A DNA stretch of 64,000 nt. Origin: Scandinavium sp036495715. Lineage in GTDB: Bacteria > Pseudomonadota > Gammaproteobacteria > Enterobacterales > Enterobacteriaceae. The number at the start of each line of letters is the position of its first letter. Within the stretch, counting starts at the first letter, position 1. Shown here piece by piece: positions 1-9,025 of this stretch. The stretch spans positions 3,012 through 67,011 of the forward strand of contig DASXML010000062.1 of NCBI GenBank assembly GCA_036495715.1, written 5' to 3'. The translations under genes and the position numbers were made by a program. The notes under the pieces were generated by a model. It saw only the letters and a list, made by a program, of their open reading frames with translations. It was not told where the DNA came from and ran no database searches.

Positions 1-159
1 GAAACACAGGAACAACTGGAAAGTCTTCAGGCGCTGGGCTGCGATTTCGTACAAGGTTATCTGTTTAGTAAACCTCAACCTTATATCGCCGGGGAAATCC
101 GAAACGGTTTAATCCAGAGCGGCGCTCCGGCCTGTTCAAGGCACCGCGAGGCTGATTAA
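1..159 (+). CDS. EAL-domain protein, C-terminal fragment
   Basis: Frame 1 is open from the first base and ends at TAA 157-159, giving the last 52 residues of a larger protein. The stretch LGCDFVQGYLFSKP followed by a short tail is the usual end of an EAL (c-di-GMP phosphodiesterase) domain, where the motif QGYxFSxP closes the barrel. The catalytic part and any sensory domain lie upstream of the window, so activity cannot be judged. No clear terminator follows it in the 120 bp before the next gene. Confidence 0.72.
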   Translation, partial: ETQEQLESLQALGCDFVQGYLFSKPQPYIAGEIRNGLIQSGAPACSRHREAD

Positions 160-279
160 CACCTCGCCCAAAATGGCCCTCCTTAACCCCCCTACCCCAA
201 AATTGTGTCCACTCTGTTGCCACACCGTTAACGCCAAAGGTGTAGAACTCAGCAGATAAATCACCGAGCAGGAATCTCT

Positions 280-2568
280 ATGAATAACAAACGACGCGCG
301 ATCCCCGGGATCCGCCACTATGACGGTCCTGCAGGCGGTTGGGGTGCGCTGAAAGCGACGGCGATTGCCGTGCGCACGCAGATGGACACCTTCGATGCGC
401 CGGCCACGCTGTTGCGCACCAATCAGCCGGACGGTTTTGATTGCCCGGGCTGCGCGTGGCCAGATAAAGAACATAAGTCGACGTTCCAGTTTTGCGAGAA
501 CGGCGCGAAAGCCGTGACCTGGGAAGCCACCCACAAGCGCGTAATGCCTGAGTTTTTGGCGACGAATACCGTGGCCTCGCTGCTGGCGAAAAGTGATTTT
601 GAGCTGGAAGGCTACGGTCGTCTGACGCATCCGTTGGTATATCACAAAACCAGCGATACGTTCCGGCCGGTGGCGTGGGAGCAGGCGTTTGCGCGCATTG
701 GGGAGATCCTACGCGGATTAGCGCCCGATGAGGTTGAGTTTTACACCTCCGGTCGCGCATCGAATGAAGCGGCCTATTTATTTCAGCTGTTCGCCCGCGA
801 GCTGGGCACCAATAATTTCCCCGACTGTTCCAATATGTGCCATGAAGCCACCAGCACGGGATTACCGCGCTCGATTGGCATCGGCAAAGGCACGGTTTCG
901 CTCGATGATTTCGATAAGACCGAACTGGTCATTTCTATCGGTCACAATCCGGGCACCAACCATCCGCGAATGATGGGCACGTTGCATGAACTGGCGCGTC
1001 GCGGCGTGCCGATTATCGTGTTCAACCCGTTACGTGAACGCGCGCTAGAACGGTTTGCCGATCCGCAAAGCGTTGTCGAAATGGCAACCTACCGCTCAAC
1101 CGATATCGCCTCAACCTATTTCCAGGTCAAAGCGGGTGGTGATGCGGCGGCGTTAAAAGGTGTGGCGAAACACCTGCTGCAATTTGAAGCGGAACGCGGC
1201 GGCGTGCTGGATAGCGCATTTATCGCAGGCCACACCCAAGGATTTGACGATTTTGCCGCAGATATTGCTGCCACCACGTGGGAAGCGATTGAACACGAAT
1301 CCGGTTTGACCAAAGCCAGTCTGGAAACCGTCGCTCTCGCCTATGCCAAATCTAACGCCACGATTATCACCTACGGCATGGGTGTCACTCAGCACAATAA
1401 AGGCACAGCCAACGTACGTTTGATTGCCGATTTGCTGTTGATGCGCGGCAACATCGGCAAACCGGGCGCAGGGATTTGCCCTTTGCGCGGGCACTCTAAC
1501 GTACAAGGCAATCGCACGGTCGGCATCACCGAGAAACCGACGCAGGCATTCCTGTCACGCATCGAAGACGTCTTTGGTTTTGTGCCGCCCGCTAAACACG
1601 GTCACGACGCCGTGGCGGCAACACAAGCAATGATCAGCGGCGAGTCCAAAGCAATGCTGTGCCTCGGCGGGAACTTTGCCGTCGCAATGCCCGATCATGA
1701 GCAGGCATTCCCGGCGATGCAAAAGCTGGATCTCAGCGTCCACGTCGGCACTAAGCTCAACCGCACGCATCTGCTGGTCGCCAATGAAACCTATATTTTC
1801 CCATGCCTGGGCCGCACCGAGCTGGATATGCAGCAGACCGGCAAACAGTCGGTCACCGTCGAAGATTCGATGTCGATGGTTCACGCCTCCTCGGGCAAGC
1901 TGAAACCGGCTTCGCCGCTGCTGCTGTCCGAACCGGCGATCGTCGCGGGGTTGGCAAAAGCAACACTGCCTGATACCAAAGTGGCGTGGATGGATTTGGT
2001 GGCGGATTACGACCGTATTCGAGAGCTTATCGAAAAAACCATCCCCGGTTTTGCCGACTACAACGAAAGGATCCGCGTGCCCGGTGGTTTCCGCATGCCG
2101 CTGCCACCGACGGAACGCGTTTGGCCGACGGCGAGTGGAAAAGCCATGTTCTCGGTGTTCCACGGCGTGGATGAGAACGTGAAAGGCGAAGGGGAAAACA
2201 CCCTGCGCATGATCACGCTGCGCAGCCATGACCAATACAACACCACCATTTATGCGCTCGACGACCGTTATCGCGGCGTGTTTGGGCGGCGTGATGTGTT
2301 GTTTATGAATGAAGACGATATGGCGCACCTGGGGCTAGAGCATGGCGATCGGGTGGATATTACCACCGCTTTACCTGACAGCACACTTAGCCTGAACGAT
2401 ATTACCGTGGTGGCGTATAACATCGCGTCGGGTTCGGTCGGGGCTTATTATCCGGAAGCCAACGTGCTGGTTCCGCTGGATTATCGTGATGAAGACAGCG
2501 GTACGCCGTCGTATAAATCGGTGCCGGTCAGAGTAACGTTACGTTCCAAAGAGATCCGTCCTTTATAA
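280..2568 (+). CDS. ydeP: YdeP/FdhF-family molybdopterin oxidoreductase
   Basis: A 762-residue cytoplasmic protein of the molybdopterin oxidoreductase superfamily. It aligns along its whole length with E. coli YdeP (759 aa) as recalled, including GFDCPGCAWPD near the N-terminus, FYTSGRxSNEAA, FPDCSNMCHE, GHNPGTNHPRM, CPLRGHSNVQG and SHDQYNTTIY. The Cys-x2-Cys plus later Cys at residues about 50-70 probably bind an Fe-S cluster. The middle holds the Mo-bis-MGD fold and the last 120 residues the MopB-type C-terminal barrel. YdeP has been linked to acid resistance in E. coli; substrate and electron partner are unknown. AGGAAT lies 7 bp before the ATG. It converges on catA across a shared terminator. 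Confidence 0.85.
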   Translation: MNNKRRAIPGIRHYDGPAGGWGALKATAIAVRTQMDTFDAPATLLRTNQPDGFDCPGCAWPDKEHKSTFQFCENGAKAVTWEATHKRVMPEFLATNTVASLLAKSDFELEGYGRLTHPLVYHKTSDTFRPVAWEQAFARIGEILRGLAPDEVEFYTSGRASNEAAYLFQLFARELGTNNFPDCSNMCHEATSTGLPRSIGIGKGTVSLDDFDKTELVISIGHNPGTNHPRMMGTLHELARRGVPIIVFNPLRERALERFADPQSVVEMATYRSTDIASTYFQVKAGGDAAALKGVAKHLLQFEAERGGVLDSAFIAGHTQGFDDFAADIAATTWEAIEHESGLTKASLETVALAYAKSNATIITYGMGVTQHNKGTANVRLIADLLLMRGNIGKPGAGICPLRGHSNVQGNRTVGITEKPTQAFLSRIEDVFGFVPPAKHGHDAVAATQAMISGESKAMLCLGGNFAVAMPDHEQAFPAMQKLDLSVHVGTKLNRTHLLVANETYIFPCLGRTELDMQQTGKQSVTVEDSMSMVHASSGKLKPASPLLLSEPAIVAGLAKATLPDTKVAWMDLVADYDRIRELIEKTIPGFADYNERIRVPGGFRMPLPPTERVWPTASGKAMFSVFHGVDENVKGEGENTLRMITLRSHDQYNTTIYALDDRYRGVFGRRDVLFMNEDDMAHLGLEHGDRVDITTALPDSTLSLNDITVVAYNIASGSVGAYYPEANVLVPLDYRDEDSGTPSYKSVPVRVTLRSKEIRPL

Positions 2569-2573
2569 AAAAT

Positions 2574-2602
2574 GGCGGGATGCGTATTTTTCACATCCCG
2601 CC
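2574..2602. terminator. Bidirectional terminator between ydeP and catA
   Basis: A perfect 9-bp stem GGCGGGATG/CATCCCGCC with an 11-nt loop. A T-run follows it on the plus strand (2609-2617) and an A-run precedes it (2567-2572), so it can end transcripts from both convergent genes. Confidence 0.85.
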
Positions 2603-2613
2603 GTCTCACTTTT

Positions 2614-3540
2614 TTATTCCTTCACGCGAGCGCGTTTTCCACGATTTTCTTCTTCACTCTCACTTGCATCGACCAATGAAAAATTGAAGCTCACTTCAGT
2701 ATGCGGCTCGTTAATATCGCGTTCCTGCGCCAGTTTGCTGTCGGTGATTTTAACCGGGTCAGCAATCAATTCTTCGCGGGTGGCAAAGGCGAAATCATCC
2801 CACAGATATTCATCACCGTTGAGGTTAATCTGAGTGGTCAGGTGTTTATAACCCGGCGCGGAAACAAAGAAATGCACATGCGCTGGCCGATTACCGTGAC
2901 GACCTAACCCGGTCAGCAGTTTTTGCGTTGGGCCATCCGGCGGGCAGCCGTATCCGCAAGGCACTATGCTGCGCACCGCGTAACGCCCTTGCGCATCCGC
3001 TTCAACACGGCGACGCAGGTTGTATTCGCTCTGTGACGGGTCAAAGAAGGAGTAACCACCGTGGGTATTGGCGTGCCAGATATCGACCATCGCACCCGCC
3101 ACCGGTTTGCCGTTCAGGTCCGTCACCTGCCCGTGCAGCCACATCGCTTCGGCTTTTTCACTGCCATCATCCATGCGGGCAAAGCCTTTGCTTAACGGCG
3201 CATTGGCGACATACAGCGGCCCTTCGATAGTACGCGGCGTGCCCACCTCATTTCCGGCGGCGGCCTCTTTTTCATCGGCACGCATGTCGAGATAATGCTC
3301 CAGCCCTAAACCCGCCGCCAGCAGCGCGGCCTCTTTACGTTCGCCCAGCTCGTTGAGATAATTCACCGCCAGCCAGAATTCTTCGTCGGTAATATCAAAC
3401 TTTTTAATGGTCTGACACAGGTCGCCGAGCACCTGATGCATGATGGCTTTAAAGCGATCGTTCCCCTGCGCGGAATTTAAGCCGCTGCTGATAGCAAGTA
3501 ACGTTTCCAGTTCTGTTTGTTTTGCCGGATTAACTGACAT
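2614..3540 (-). CDS. catA: Catechol 1,2-dioxygenase
   Basis: A 308-residue intradiol ring-cleavage enzyme converting catechol plus O2 to cis,cis-muconate. The N-terminal helical dimerisation domain covers about residues 1-100 and the catalytic beta sandwich follows. The ferric ligands are visible: a Tyr in SEYNLRRR, a Tyr in GYGCPPDGPT and the two His of RPAHVHFF. The short C-terminal tail is charged (SEEENRGKRARVKE). AGAGGA precedes the ATG. It is the last gene of the minus-strand iac-mfs-cat run, 41 bp after catC. It receives the catechol made from auxin by the Iac enzymes. Confidence 0.95.
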   Translation of the reverse strand: MSVNPAKQTELETLLAISSGLNSAQGNDRFKAIMHQVLGDLCQTIKKFDITDEEFWLAVNYLNELGERKEAALLAAGLGLEHYLDMRADEKEAAAGNEVGTPRTIEGPLYVANAPLSKGFARMDDGSEKAEAMWLHGQVTDLNGKPVAGAMVDIWHANTHGGYSFFDPSQSEYNLRRRVEADAQGRYAVRSIVPCGYGCPPDGPTQKLLTGLGRHGNRPAHVHFFVSAPGYKHLTTQINLNGDEYLWDDFAFATREELIADPVKITDSKLAQERDINEPHTEVSFNFSLVDASESEEENRGKRARVKE

Positions 3541-3581
3541 TGCGAATTCCTCTTGTAGGGTAAGGTTATTTTAATAAATGA

Positions 3582-3869
3582 CTACTGCTCGTTTTCAATG
3601 GATGACGGGTGCAGACACAGCGGCTGGACGGTTATTTCCATATACGGATACAGCGGTAATGCCGTTAATAGTTCGTGAAGTTCCTGATTATCCGCCACGT
3701 TAAAAATGCTGACGTTGGCGTATTGCCCCACCACCCGCCAGATATGTGGCCATTTGCCTTCGCGCTGTAAACGTTGCGAATAGGCTTTCTCTCTGGCTTT
3801 AATGTCATCCGCCTGCGCCTGGGGCAACGACGACGGAATATTGACCTGCATTTCCACTTTAAAAAGCAT
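3582..3869 (-). CDS. catC: Muconolactone delta-isomerase
   Basis: A 95-residue protein of the normal length for muconolactone isomerase, a small ferredoxin-like enzyme that forms large oligomers. It turns (+)-muconolactone into 3-oxoadipate enol-lactone. The family pattern is visible: MLFKVEMQVNIP at the start, AREKAYSQRLQREGKWPHIWRVVGQYANVSIF in the middle (quoted in part: GKWPHIWRVVGQYANVSI) and LLTALPLYPYM near the end. It lies 12 bp after catB and 41 bp before catA. The next step, enol-lactone hydrolysis by PcaD, is not encoded in the window. Confidence 0.95.
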   Translation of the reverse strand: MLFKVEMQVNIPSSLPQAQADDIKAREKAYSQRLQREGKWPHIWRVVGQYANVSIFNVADNQELHELLTALPLYPYMEITVQPLCLHPSSIENEQ

Positions 3870-3881
3870 GCTGATGTCCTT

Positions 3882-4997
3882 TTATTTACGCGCGTAATGG
3901 CGAAGTTTTTCGTCATCTATTTCGATGCCCAGTCCAGGGGCCGTGGGGAGCGTCACCTGCCCGTCGCTGAAATCGAGCGGGTGCACCACGATGTCGTCTT
4001 TTAGTAGCAACGGGCCGAACATTTCTGTGCCCCATTGCATCTTGACCGTTGACCACGCGTGCAATGAGGCAACGCTCCCAAGCGTGCCTTCCAGCATCGT
4101 GCCGCCGTACAACGCCACGCCTGCGGCCTGCGCAACGTGGGCCAGTTTCAGCGCCTGCGCCGGGCCACCCGCTTTGGCAATTTTCAGGGCGTAAGCCCCG
4201 GTGAAACCGCCGTTTGCCAGCGCATAACCGTCGTGGCTGGTCGCCACCGCTTCATCCGCCAGAATCGGCAGCGCAAAACGCTGACTGAGGATGATTAAGC
4301 CTTGTCTGTCCCACAGCGGGATCGGCTGCTCCACCAGATCGATACCACCGTCTTGTAGCTGAGTCATGCCCTTGATAGCAGTGGTCAGATCCCATGCCTG
4401 ATTCACGTCAACGCGAACGCTGACCTCATCGCCGAGCGCGGCCTTAATCGCCAGCGCGTGACGGATATCTGTCGCCAGTTCGCGCGCACCGATTTTAAGT
4501 TTGAAGGTATCGTGCCGCCCTTCTGCCAACAGACGTTTGCCCTCATCGATATCTTTATCGGTGTCGCCACTCGCCAGTGTCCACAGCACCGGCAGGCGCT
4601 CGCTTAACGCGCCGCCCAATAGCGTGCTGACCGGCACGCCGAGCAGTTTGCCCTGCGCATCAAGAAACGCGGTCTCGAGCGCCGATTTAGCAAAGGTGTT
4701 GCCCTTCACGCTGGCGTTCATTTTCTCTGCCAGCGCCGCCGCCCCGCTGAACGTCTGCCCACACAGTAGCGGTGAGAGATAGGTTTCAATCGCCGATTTA
4801 ATGGCTTCCGGGCTTTCCGCCCCGTAGCTCAGGCCGCCGATGGTGGTCGCTTCCCCCCAACCGATCACGCCCTGCGCACAGGTCATCCGCACGATGGTCA
4901 ACGTCTGGCAGCCCATTGTCGTCATCGACAGCTTGTGCGGGCGAACGGTCGGAATATCCACCAGCCAACAGGCGATGGACTCAATGGTGATACTCAT
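3882..4997 (-). CDS. catB: Muconate cycloisomerase
   Basis: A 371-residue enolase-superfamily enzyme, muconate-lactonising subgroup, converting cis,cis-muconate to (+)-muconolactone. The catalytic pair is in TFKLKIGA (KxK, about residue 168). Metal ligands fit RVDVNQAW, LVEQPIP and ILADEA, and the second Lys lies in YALKIAKAGG. The ATG lies inside the end of the upstream transporter gene, a 17-bp overlap indicating coupled translation. In Enterobacter soli LF7, as I recall, pcaIJD separates the transporter from catB. Here they are directly joined. Confidence 0.95.
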   Translation of the reverse strand: MSITIESIACWLVDIPTVRPHKLSMTTMGCQTLTIVRMTCAQGVIGWGEATTIGGLSYGAESPEAIKSAIETYLSPLLCGQTFSGAAALAEKMNASVKGNTFAKSALETAFLDAQGKLLGVPVSTLLGGALSERLPVLWTLASGDTDKDIDEGKRLLAEGRHDTFKLKIGARELATDIRHALAIKAALGDEVSVRVDVNQAWDLTTAIKGMTQLQDGGIDLVEQPIPLWDRQGLIILSQRFALPILADEAVATSHDGYALANGGFTGAYALKIAKAGGPAQALKLAHVAQAAGVALYGGTMLEGTLGSVASLHAWSTVKMQWGTEMFGPLLLKDDIVVHPLDFSDGQVTLPTAPGLGIEIDDEKLRHYARK

Positions 4998-6321
4998 GCT
5001 TCACTCCTTTGCTTTTGGTGTTGTCTGACGGCAGGCTACGCAGCGCAATCCACGCCAGCAGCGCGTAAACCACCAGCAGTAATGACACCGGCCACGCGGC
5101 GTCAAATTCCATCAGCAGCGCCACCGCCAGCATCGGCCCCAGCCCGCCGGAAAAAATTGAACCCACCTCGTGACCCAGCGCCAGCCCGGAATAACGCACC
5201 CGCACCGGGAACAGATCGCTCATGATGCACGGCTGGGTGCCAATCATCGCCCCGTGACAAAACGGTAAACCGAGCATCATCGCCAGCAGCACCCAACCGT
5301 AGCTACCGGTCGACAGCAGCCAGAAGAACGGAAATGCCATCACCAGCAGGCCAATCACCCCGATGTAATAGACCGGTTTCAGACCAATGCGGTCCGACAG
5401 CGCGCCCCAGAACAGAATGGAGAAAAACTCCACCAGCATCGCCAGCGTCACCGCGCTGATGATTTCCCCGGTGCCAATGCCGATGTGTTTGGCGTACACC
5501 ACCGAGAAAGTGAAAAAGATGTATGACGCGCCGTTTTCCGGCAGACGCAGCGCGATGGCCTGCAACAGCGCTTTCGGGTGTTCGCGCAGCAGAACCAGCA
5601 GCGGGATTTTTTCGTGCTTATCGTCCGGCTGGGCCTGGGAGAAGGCTTTGCTCTCGCGGATGTTTTTGCGGATATAAACGCCGACTAAAAAGATGACGAT
5701 GCTCAACAGGAACGGCACGCGCCAACCCCAGCGCATAAAATCGGCTTCCGGCAGCTGCTGCACCAGATAAAAGGCGAAGGCCGAAAGCACGAAGCCACCG
5801 GAGACGCCCATCTGGCTCCAGGCGGTGTAAAACCCCCGCTTGGCCGTTGGCGCGTTTTCACTCAGCATCAGCACCCCGCCGCCCCATTCGCCGCCCGACG
5901 CCACGCCCTGTAAGAAACGCAGGATGATCAGCGACAGCGGTGCCCAGAAACCAATCTGCGCATACACCGGCAATAAGCCAATCACGAAGGTGGTTGCGCC
6001 CATCAGCGTCAACGTCATGATCAGCGTCATTTTGCGGCTGTAACGATCGCCCAGATGCCCGAACACAATGCCGCCCAGCGGACGTGCCAGAAAACCGACC
6101 GCAAAACCGGAAAACGCCAGCAGCGTGCCCTGTAACGGGTCACCGCCCACCGGAAAGAACAGCGGGCCAAACACCAGCGCCGCCGCCGTGCCATAGAGGA
6201 AAAAGTCATACCATTCGAGCGCATTCCCCAGTACCGAGGCCCACACCAGCTTGCGCATTTGCTGCGCGTCATGGTTACCCACCGCGACGCTTGCGCTATT
6301 TTCAGTTGCCACATTGCTCAT
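4981..6321 (-). CDS. MFS transporter of the MHS family (auxin or aromatic acid uptake candidate)
   Basis: A 446-residue transporter with 12 predicted membrane segments. Metabolite:H+ symporter (MHS) signatures are present: LEWYDFFLYG near residue 36, RPLGGIVFGHLGDRYSRK after helix 3, and RFLQGVASGGEWGGG in helix 4. It sits between iacG (24 bp upstream) and catB (overlapping), the position of the IAA-induced mfs gene of Enterobacter soli LF7. The likely substrate is indole-3-acetate or a related aromatic acid; that is inferred from context, not sequence. Confidence 0.85.
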   Translation of the reverse strand: MSNVATENSASVAVGNHDAQQMRKLVWASVLGNALEWYDFFLYGTAAALVFGPLFFPVGGDPLQGTLLAFSGFAVGFLARPLGGIVFGHLGDRYSRKMTLIMTLTLMGATTFVIGLLPVYAQIGFWAPLSLIILRFLQGVASGGEWGGGVLMLSENAPTAKRGFYTAWSQMGVSGGFVLSAFAFYLVQQLPEADFMRWGWRVPFLLSIVIFLVGVYIRKNIRESKAFSQAQPDDKHEKIPLLVLLREHPKALLQAIALRLPENGASYIFFTFSVVYAKHIGIGTGEIISAVTLAMLVEFFSILFWGALSDRIGLKPVYYIGVIGLLVMAFPFFWLLSTGSYGWVLLAMMLGLPFCHGAMIGTQPCIMSDLFPVRVRYSGLALGHEVGSIFSGGLGPMLAVALLMEFDAAWPVSLLLVVYALLAWIALRSLPSDNTKSKGVKHEYHH

Positions 6322-6345
6322 TACACGTGCCCCTGTTTGTCGTCG

Positions 6346-6840
6346 CTATGCCTCAACGTCATGCCCGACGGCATGGTAACGACGGTTGAAATAGACCAGT
6401 CCGCGCGGCTGTTCGCTGATGCGGATCGCCTGCACCTGACAGTAAAAGACCGAGTGACTGCCCACTTCGTGACAGTCGGCAATCAGGCAGTCGAAACTGG
6501 CTACCGACGAACTGAGTACCGGCGCGCCGCTGGCGAGCACCTGCCAACGGTCGTGCAGAAAACGTTGTTCAGAGCGCAGGCTGGCGTTGGCGAAAATACC
6601 GGAGAGTTCCTGGTGGTCGCTGGACAACACGTTGACGCACAGCGTGCCGTTGCGCCGAAAATGCTCGTGCGCAAACGAGTTGCGGTTCATACACACCAGC
6701 AGCGTGGGCGGCTGGTCGGTCACGCTACAGACGGCGGACGCAGTGAAGCCAAATTTACCCGCCGGGCCGTCGGTGGTGATCACCGAAACCGCGCTCCCGA
6801 GTTGGGCCATTGCATTACGAAATTCAGTTTGCAGTGTCAT
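6346..6840 (-). CDS. iacG: Flavin reductase of the IAA pathway
   Basis: A 164-residue flavin reductase-like (FMN-binding split barrel) protein. Motifs typical of HpaC-type reductases are visible: GSAVSVITTDGP, GFTASAVCSVTDQPPTLLVCMN (in part), FRRNGTLCVNVLS and the late H-rich YFNRRYH. It should supply reduced flavin with NAD(P)H for the flavoprotein IacA. A strong AAGGAG precedes the ATG. It lies 10 bp after iacF and is the ninth and last gene in the iacHABICDEFG order. Confidence 0.9.
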   Translation of the reverse strand: MTLQTEFRNAMAQLGSAVSVITTDGPAGKFGFTASAVCSVTDQPPTLLVCMNRNSFAHEHFRRNGTLCVNVLSSDHQELSGIFANASLRSEQRFLHDRWQVLASGAPVLSSSVASFDCLIADCHEVGSHSVFYCQVQAIRISEQPRGLVYFNRRYHAVGHDVEA

Positions 6841-6850
6841 GGGTTACTCC

Positions 6851-7783
6851 TTACAAATCGATAACCAGGCGGCCGCACTTCGCGCGCGAACAGCACAGCA
6901 ACATCTGGTCGCCGTCGGCCTTTTCTTCATCGGTGAGATAGCTGTCGCGGTGATCCGGCTCGCCTTCCAGCACGTCAGTCAGGCAACTGCCGCAAATCCC
7001 CTGTTTACAGGAAACGGTGACTTTCAGCCCCGCCTGCGCCAACGCGTCAACAATGGTCTGATCTTCCAGCACCTTAACGGTGATGCCACTGGTCGCTGCC
7101 ACCACTTCAAACGCTTCACCGCCGGTTTGTACCTCCGCGCTGAAACACTCCTGATGACACTGTTCCGGCAGATAACCGTGGTGTGCTGCCCGTTCGCTGA
7201 CCGCCTCCATCAACCGCGTCGGGCCGCAGACATAAACATGCGTGTTCGGCGGCACGTCGCTCAGCACCGCGTCGAGATCCAGGCGCTGTTCATCGCTGAA
7301 ATGCAGTCGTACCTGTTCGGCAAACAGCGCGTTTTCCAGCTGTGGCAGAAACGCCGCCTGCGAACGCGAACGGGCGCAGTAATAGAGCGAGAAAGAGCGC
7401 CCGGCGGCATGCAGTTCAGCAGCCATCGCCAGCATCGGCGTGATGCCAATCCCACCGCCAATCAGCAGGCTGTGGCTCGCGTTAGCGTCGAGCGTAAACA
7501 GATTGCGCGGCTCGCTGACGGCAATCACATCGCCTTCTCGCAGCGCATGTACCGCCCGCGATCCGCCCTGCGAATGGGCGTCTTTAAGAATACCGAGCTG
7601 ATAGTGATGCGCGTCCTGCGGGTCGCCGCACAGCGAGTACGGACGCACCAAATCCTCGGTCAGATGCAGGTCAATATGCGCCCCGGCGCTGAACGGCGGC
7701 AGCGCGATGCCTTCGGCATGTGCCAGCGTCAGCAGGACCACATCGCCCTGCAACTCGCGTCGGATAACCTGAAGTGTCAGCAT
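6851..7783 (-). CDS. iacF: Ferredoxin-type reductase of the Rieske oxygenase
   Basis: A 310-residue reductase of the phthalate dioxygenase reductase type. It has an N-terminal FAD/FMN barrel (RPYSLCGDP), an NAD domain (GGGIGITPMLAM, CGPTRLMEAV), and a C-terminal plant-type 2Fe-2S domain with CKQGICGSC plus a fourth Cys in LLCCSRAKC. It passes electrons from NAD(P)H to the oxygenase IacC/IacD. It starts 9 bp after iacE and ends 10 bp before iacG, so it is translated in the same mRNA. Confidence 0.92.
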   Translation of the reverse strand: MLTLQVIRRELQGDVVLLTLAHAEGIALPPFSAGAHIDLHLTEDLVRPYSLCGDPQDAHHYQLGILKDAHSQGGSRAVHALREGDVIAVSEPRNLFTLDANASHSLLIGGGIGITPMLAMAAELHAAGRSFSLYYCARSRSQAAFLPQLENALFAEQVRLHFSDEQRLDLDAVLSDVPPNTHVYVCGPTRLMEAVSERAAHHGYLPEQCHQECFSAEVQTGGEAFEVVAATSGITVKVLEDQTIVDALAQAGLKVTVSCKQGICGSCLTDVLEGEPDHRDSYLTDEEKADGDQMLLCCSRAKCGRLVIDL

Positions 7784-7792
7784 GTTGACTCC

Positions 7793-8533
7793 TTAGCGCA
7801 TGAACAAGCCGCCGTTGATGTCCCAGGTCGCCCCGGTGACAAACGACGCCTGCGGAGAAGCCAGCAATGCCACGACCTGAGCGATAAATTCCGCTTCGCC
7901 CAGTTGGCCGACCGGGATCATCTGCAACAGCCCCGCCATTTTTTCTTCCGGCACCAGCGCATGCACCATCGGCGAATCAATCGGGCCGGGCGCGATGGCG
8001 TTGACCGTCACCCCGGATTTGCTGAGTTCGCGGGCAAAGATTTTGGTGAGGGTCAAAATGCCGCCTTTCGACGCGGCGTAGTGTGCGCCCGACGCGGTGC
8101 CGCCGTTTTGTCCGGCCAGTGATGCCAGATTAATGATTCGCCCGTAGCCACGGCTGGCGAAATAGCGCCCCATCGTCTGACAGCCAACAAACGTGCCGCG
8201 CAGATTGGTGGTGATCACCCGGTCAAATTCATCAACGCTGATGTCCATCACCGGCGTCGCCAGCGTCAGCGCGGCGTTATTCACCAGCACCTCGAGGCTG
8301 CCAAATTTATCGAGCGTCGCCGCCAGCGCGCGATCAAAATCCTGCGGCTGGCGAATATCCAGCCCCAGCGCCAGCACGTTTCCCTCGCCGTTATCAAGAC
8401 GATCCGCCGCCTGCTGCGCACGCGCCACGTCAACGTCGGTCAGCACCACCTGATAACCCTGTGCCAGCAAGCGACTGGCAATCACATTGCCCACCCCGGC
8501 CGCCGCGCCGGTCACTAATGCGGTTTGCGTCAT
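7793..8533 (-). CDS. iacE: SDR-family dehydrogenase of the IAA pathway
   Basis: A 246-residue classical short-chain dehydrogenase. The cofactor motif is TGAAAGVGN at the N-terminus, the NNAAL motif lies near residue 87, and the catalytic YAASK pair near residue 150 follows the Ser-containing NLASLAGQNG stretch. Literature on iac clusters gives IacE a role after the first hydroxylation of IAA, acting with IacA to form dioxindole-type products. The Asp at the end of beta-2 (VVLTDVDV) favours NAD over NADP. It sits 9 bp from both neighbours. Confidence 0.9.
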   Translation of the reverse strand: MTQTALVTGAAAGVGNVIASRLLAQGYQVVLTDVDVARAQQAADRLDNGEGNVLALGLDIRQPQDFDRALAATLDKFGSLEVLVNNAALTLATPVMDISVDEFDRVITTNLRGTFVGCQTMGRYFASRGYGRIINLASLAGQNGGTASGAHYAASKGGILTLTKIFARELSKSGVTVNAIAPGPIDSPMVHALVPEEKMAGLLQMIPVGQLGEAEFIAQVVALLASPQASFVTGATWDINGGLFMR

Positions 8534-8542
8534 ACGCCCCCC

Positions 8543-9025
8543 TTACAGGATGTAACCGATGCTGTGCAGCACATCGTCGCTGTTAACCAGGCGGATCACT
8601 TTTTGCGTAATCAACCAGCCGTCGCCCTCGCGCTGCAATTGCCAGGTGATGTCCGCCGCATAATGACGACTGTGGCCTTTGCGGTGTTCCCACAAAGACT
8701 GCGCGCCGCGCACGACGATCAACTGCTCGTTCGCCTCCAGCACCCGAAAACGCGACAGCGTGCGCAGCGTTCTGGCGCGCGGGGTGGTGGAAATCGACTC
8801 GCCGCTGTACAGGCGTTTCACGCGTTTTTCCCGCATGTGGTGATCGTCGCAGGCGTAGTTCAGCGTGTTTTTAAAATCGGTTTCAGCCGGGTCAATCGGC
8901 ACCACGTACAGCCCGTCGCGCTGCCACAGTTCCAGCCAGGCGTTGAATTCGCCCTGATCGAGCAGGTCCCCTTCGAGATTAACCACTGTCATGGCGGTAA
9001 AGAGTGCAGAATCTGGCGTCATCAT
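8543..9025 (-). CDS. iacD: Rieske non-haem oxygenase, small (beta) subunit
   Basis: A 160-residue ring-hydroxylating dioxygenase beta subunit with the NTF2-like cone fold. Family features include WLELWQRDGLYVVP, DDHHMREKRVKRL and the C-terminal ITQKVIRLVNSDDVLHSIGY. It has no cofactor and supports the IacC hexamer. The chosen ATG at 9025 overlaps the iacC stop as ATGA and is preceded by GGAGGG. A longer reading to 9055 has no ribosome site. Direct coupling to iacC fits equal subunit amounts. Confidence 0.92.
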   Translation of the reverse strand: MMTPDSALFTAMTVVNLEGDLLDQGEFNAWLELWQRDGLYVVPIDPAETDFKNTLNYACDDHHMREKRVKRLYSGESISTTPRARTLRTLSRFRVLEANEQLIVVRGAQSLWEHRKGHSRHYAADITWQLQREGDGWLITQKVIRLVNSDDVLHSIGYIL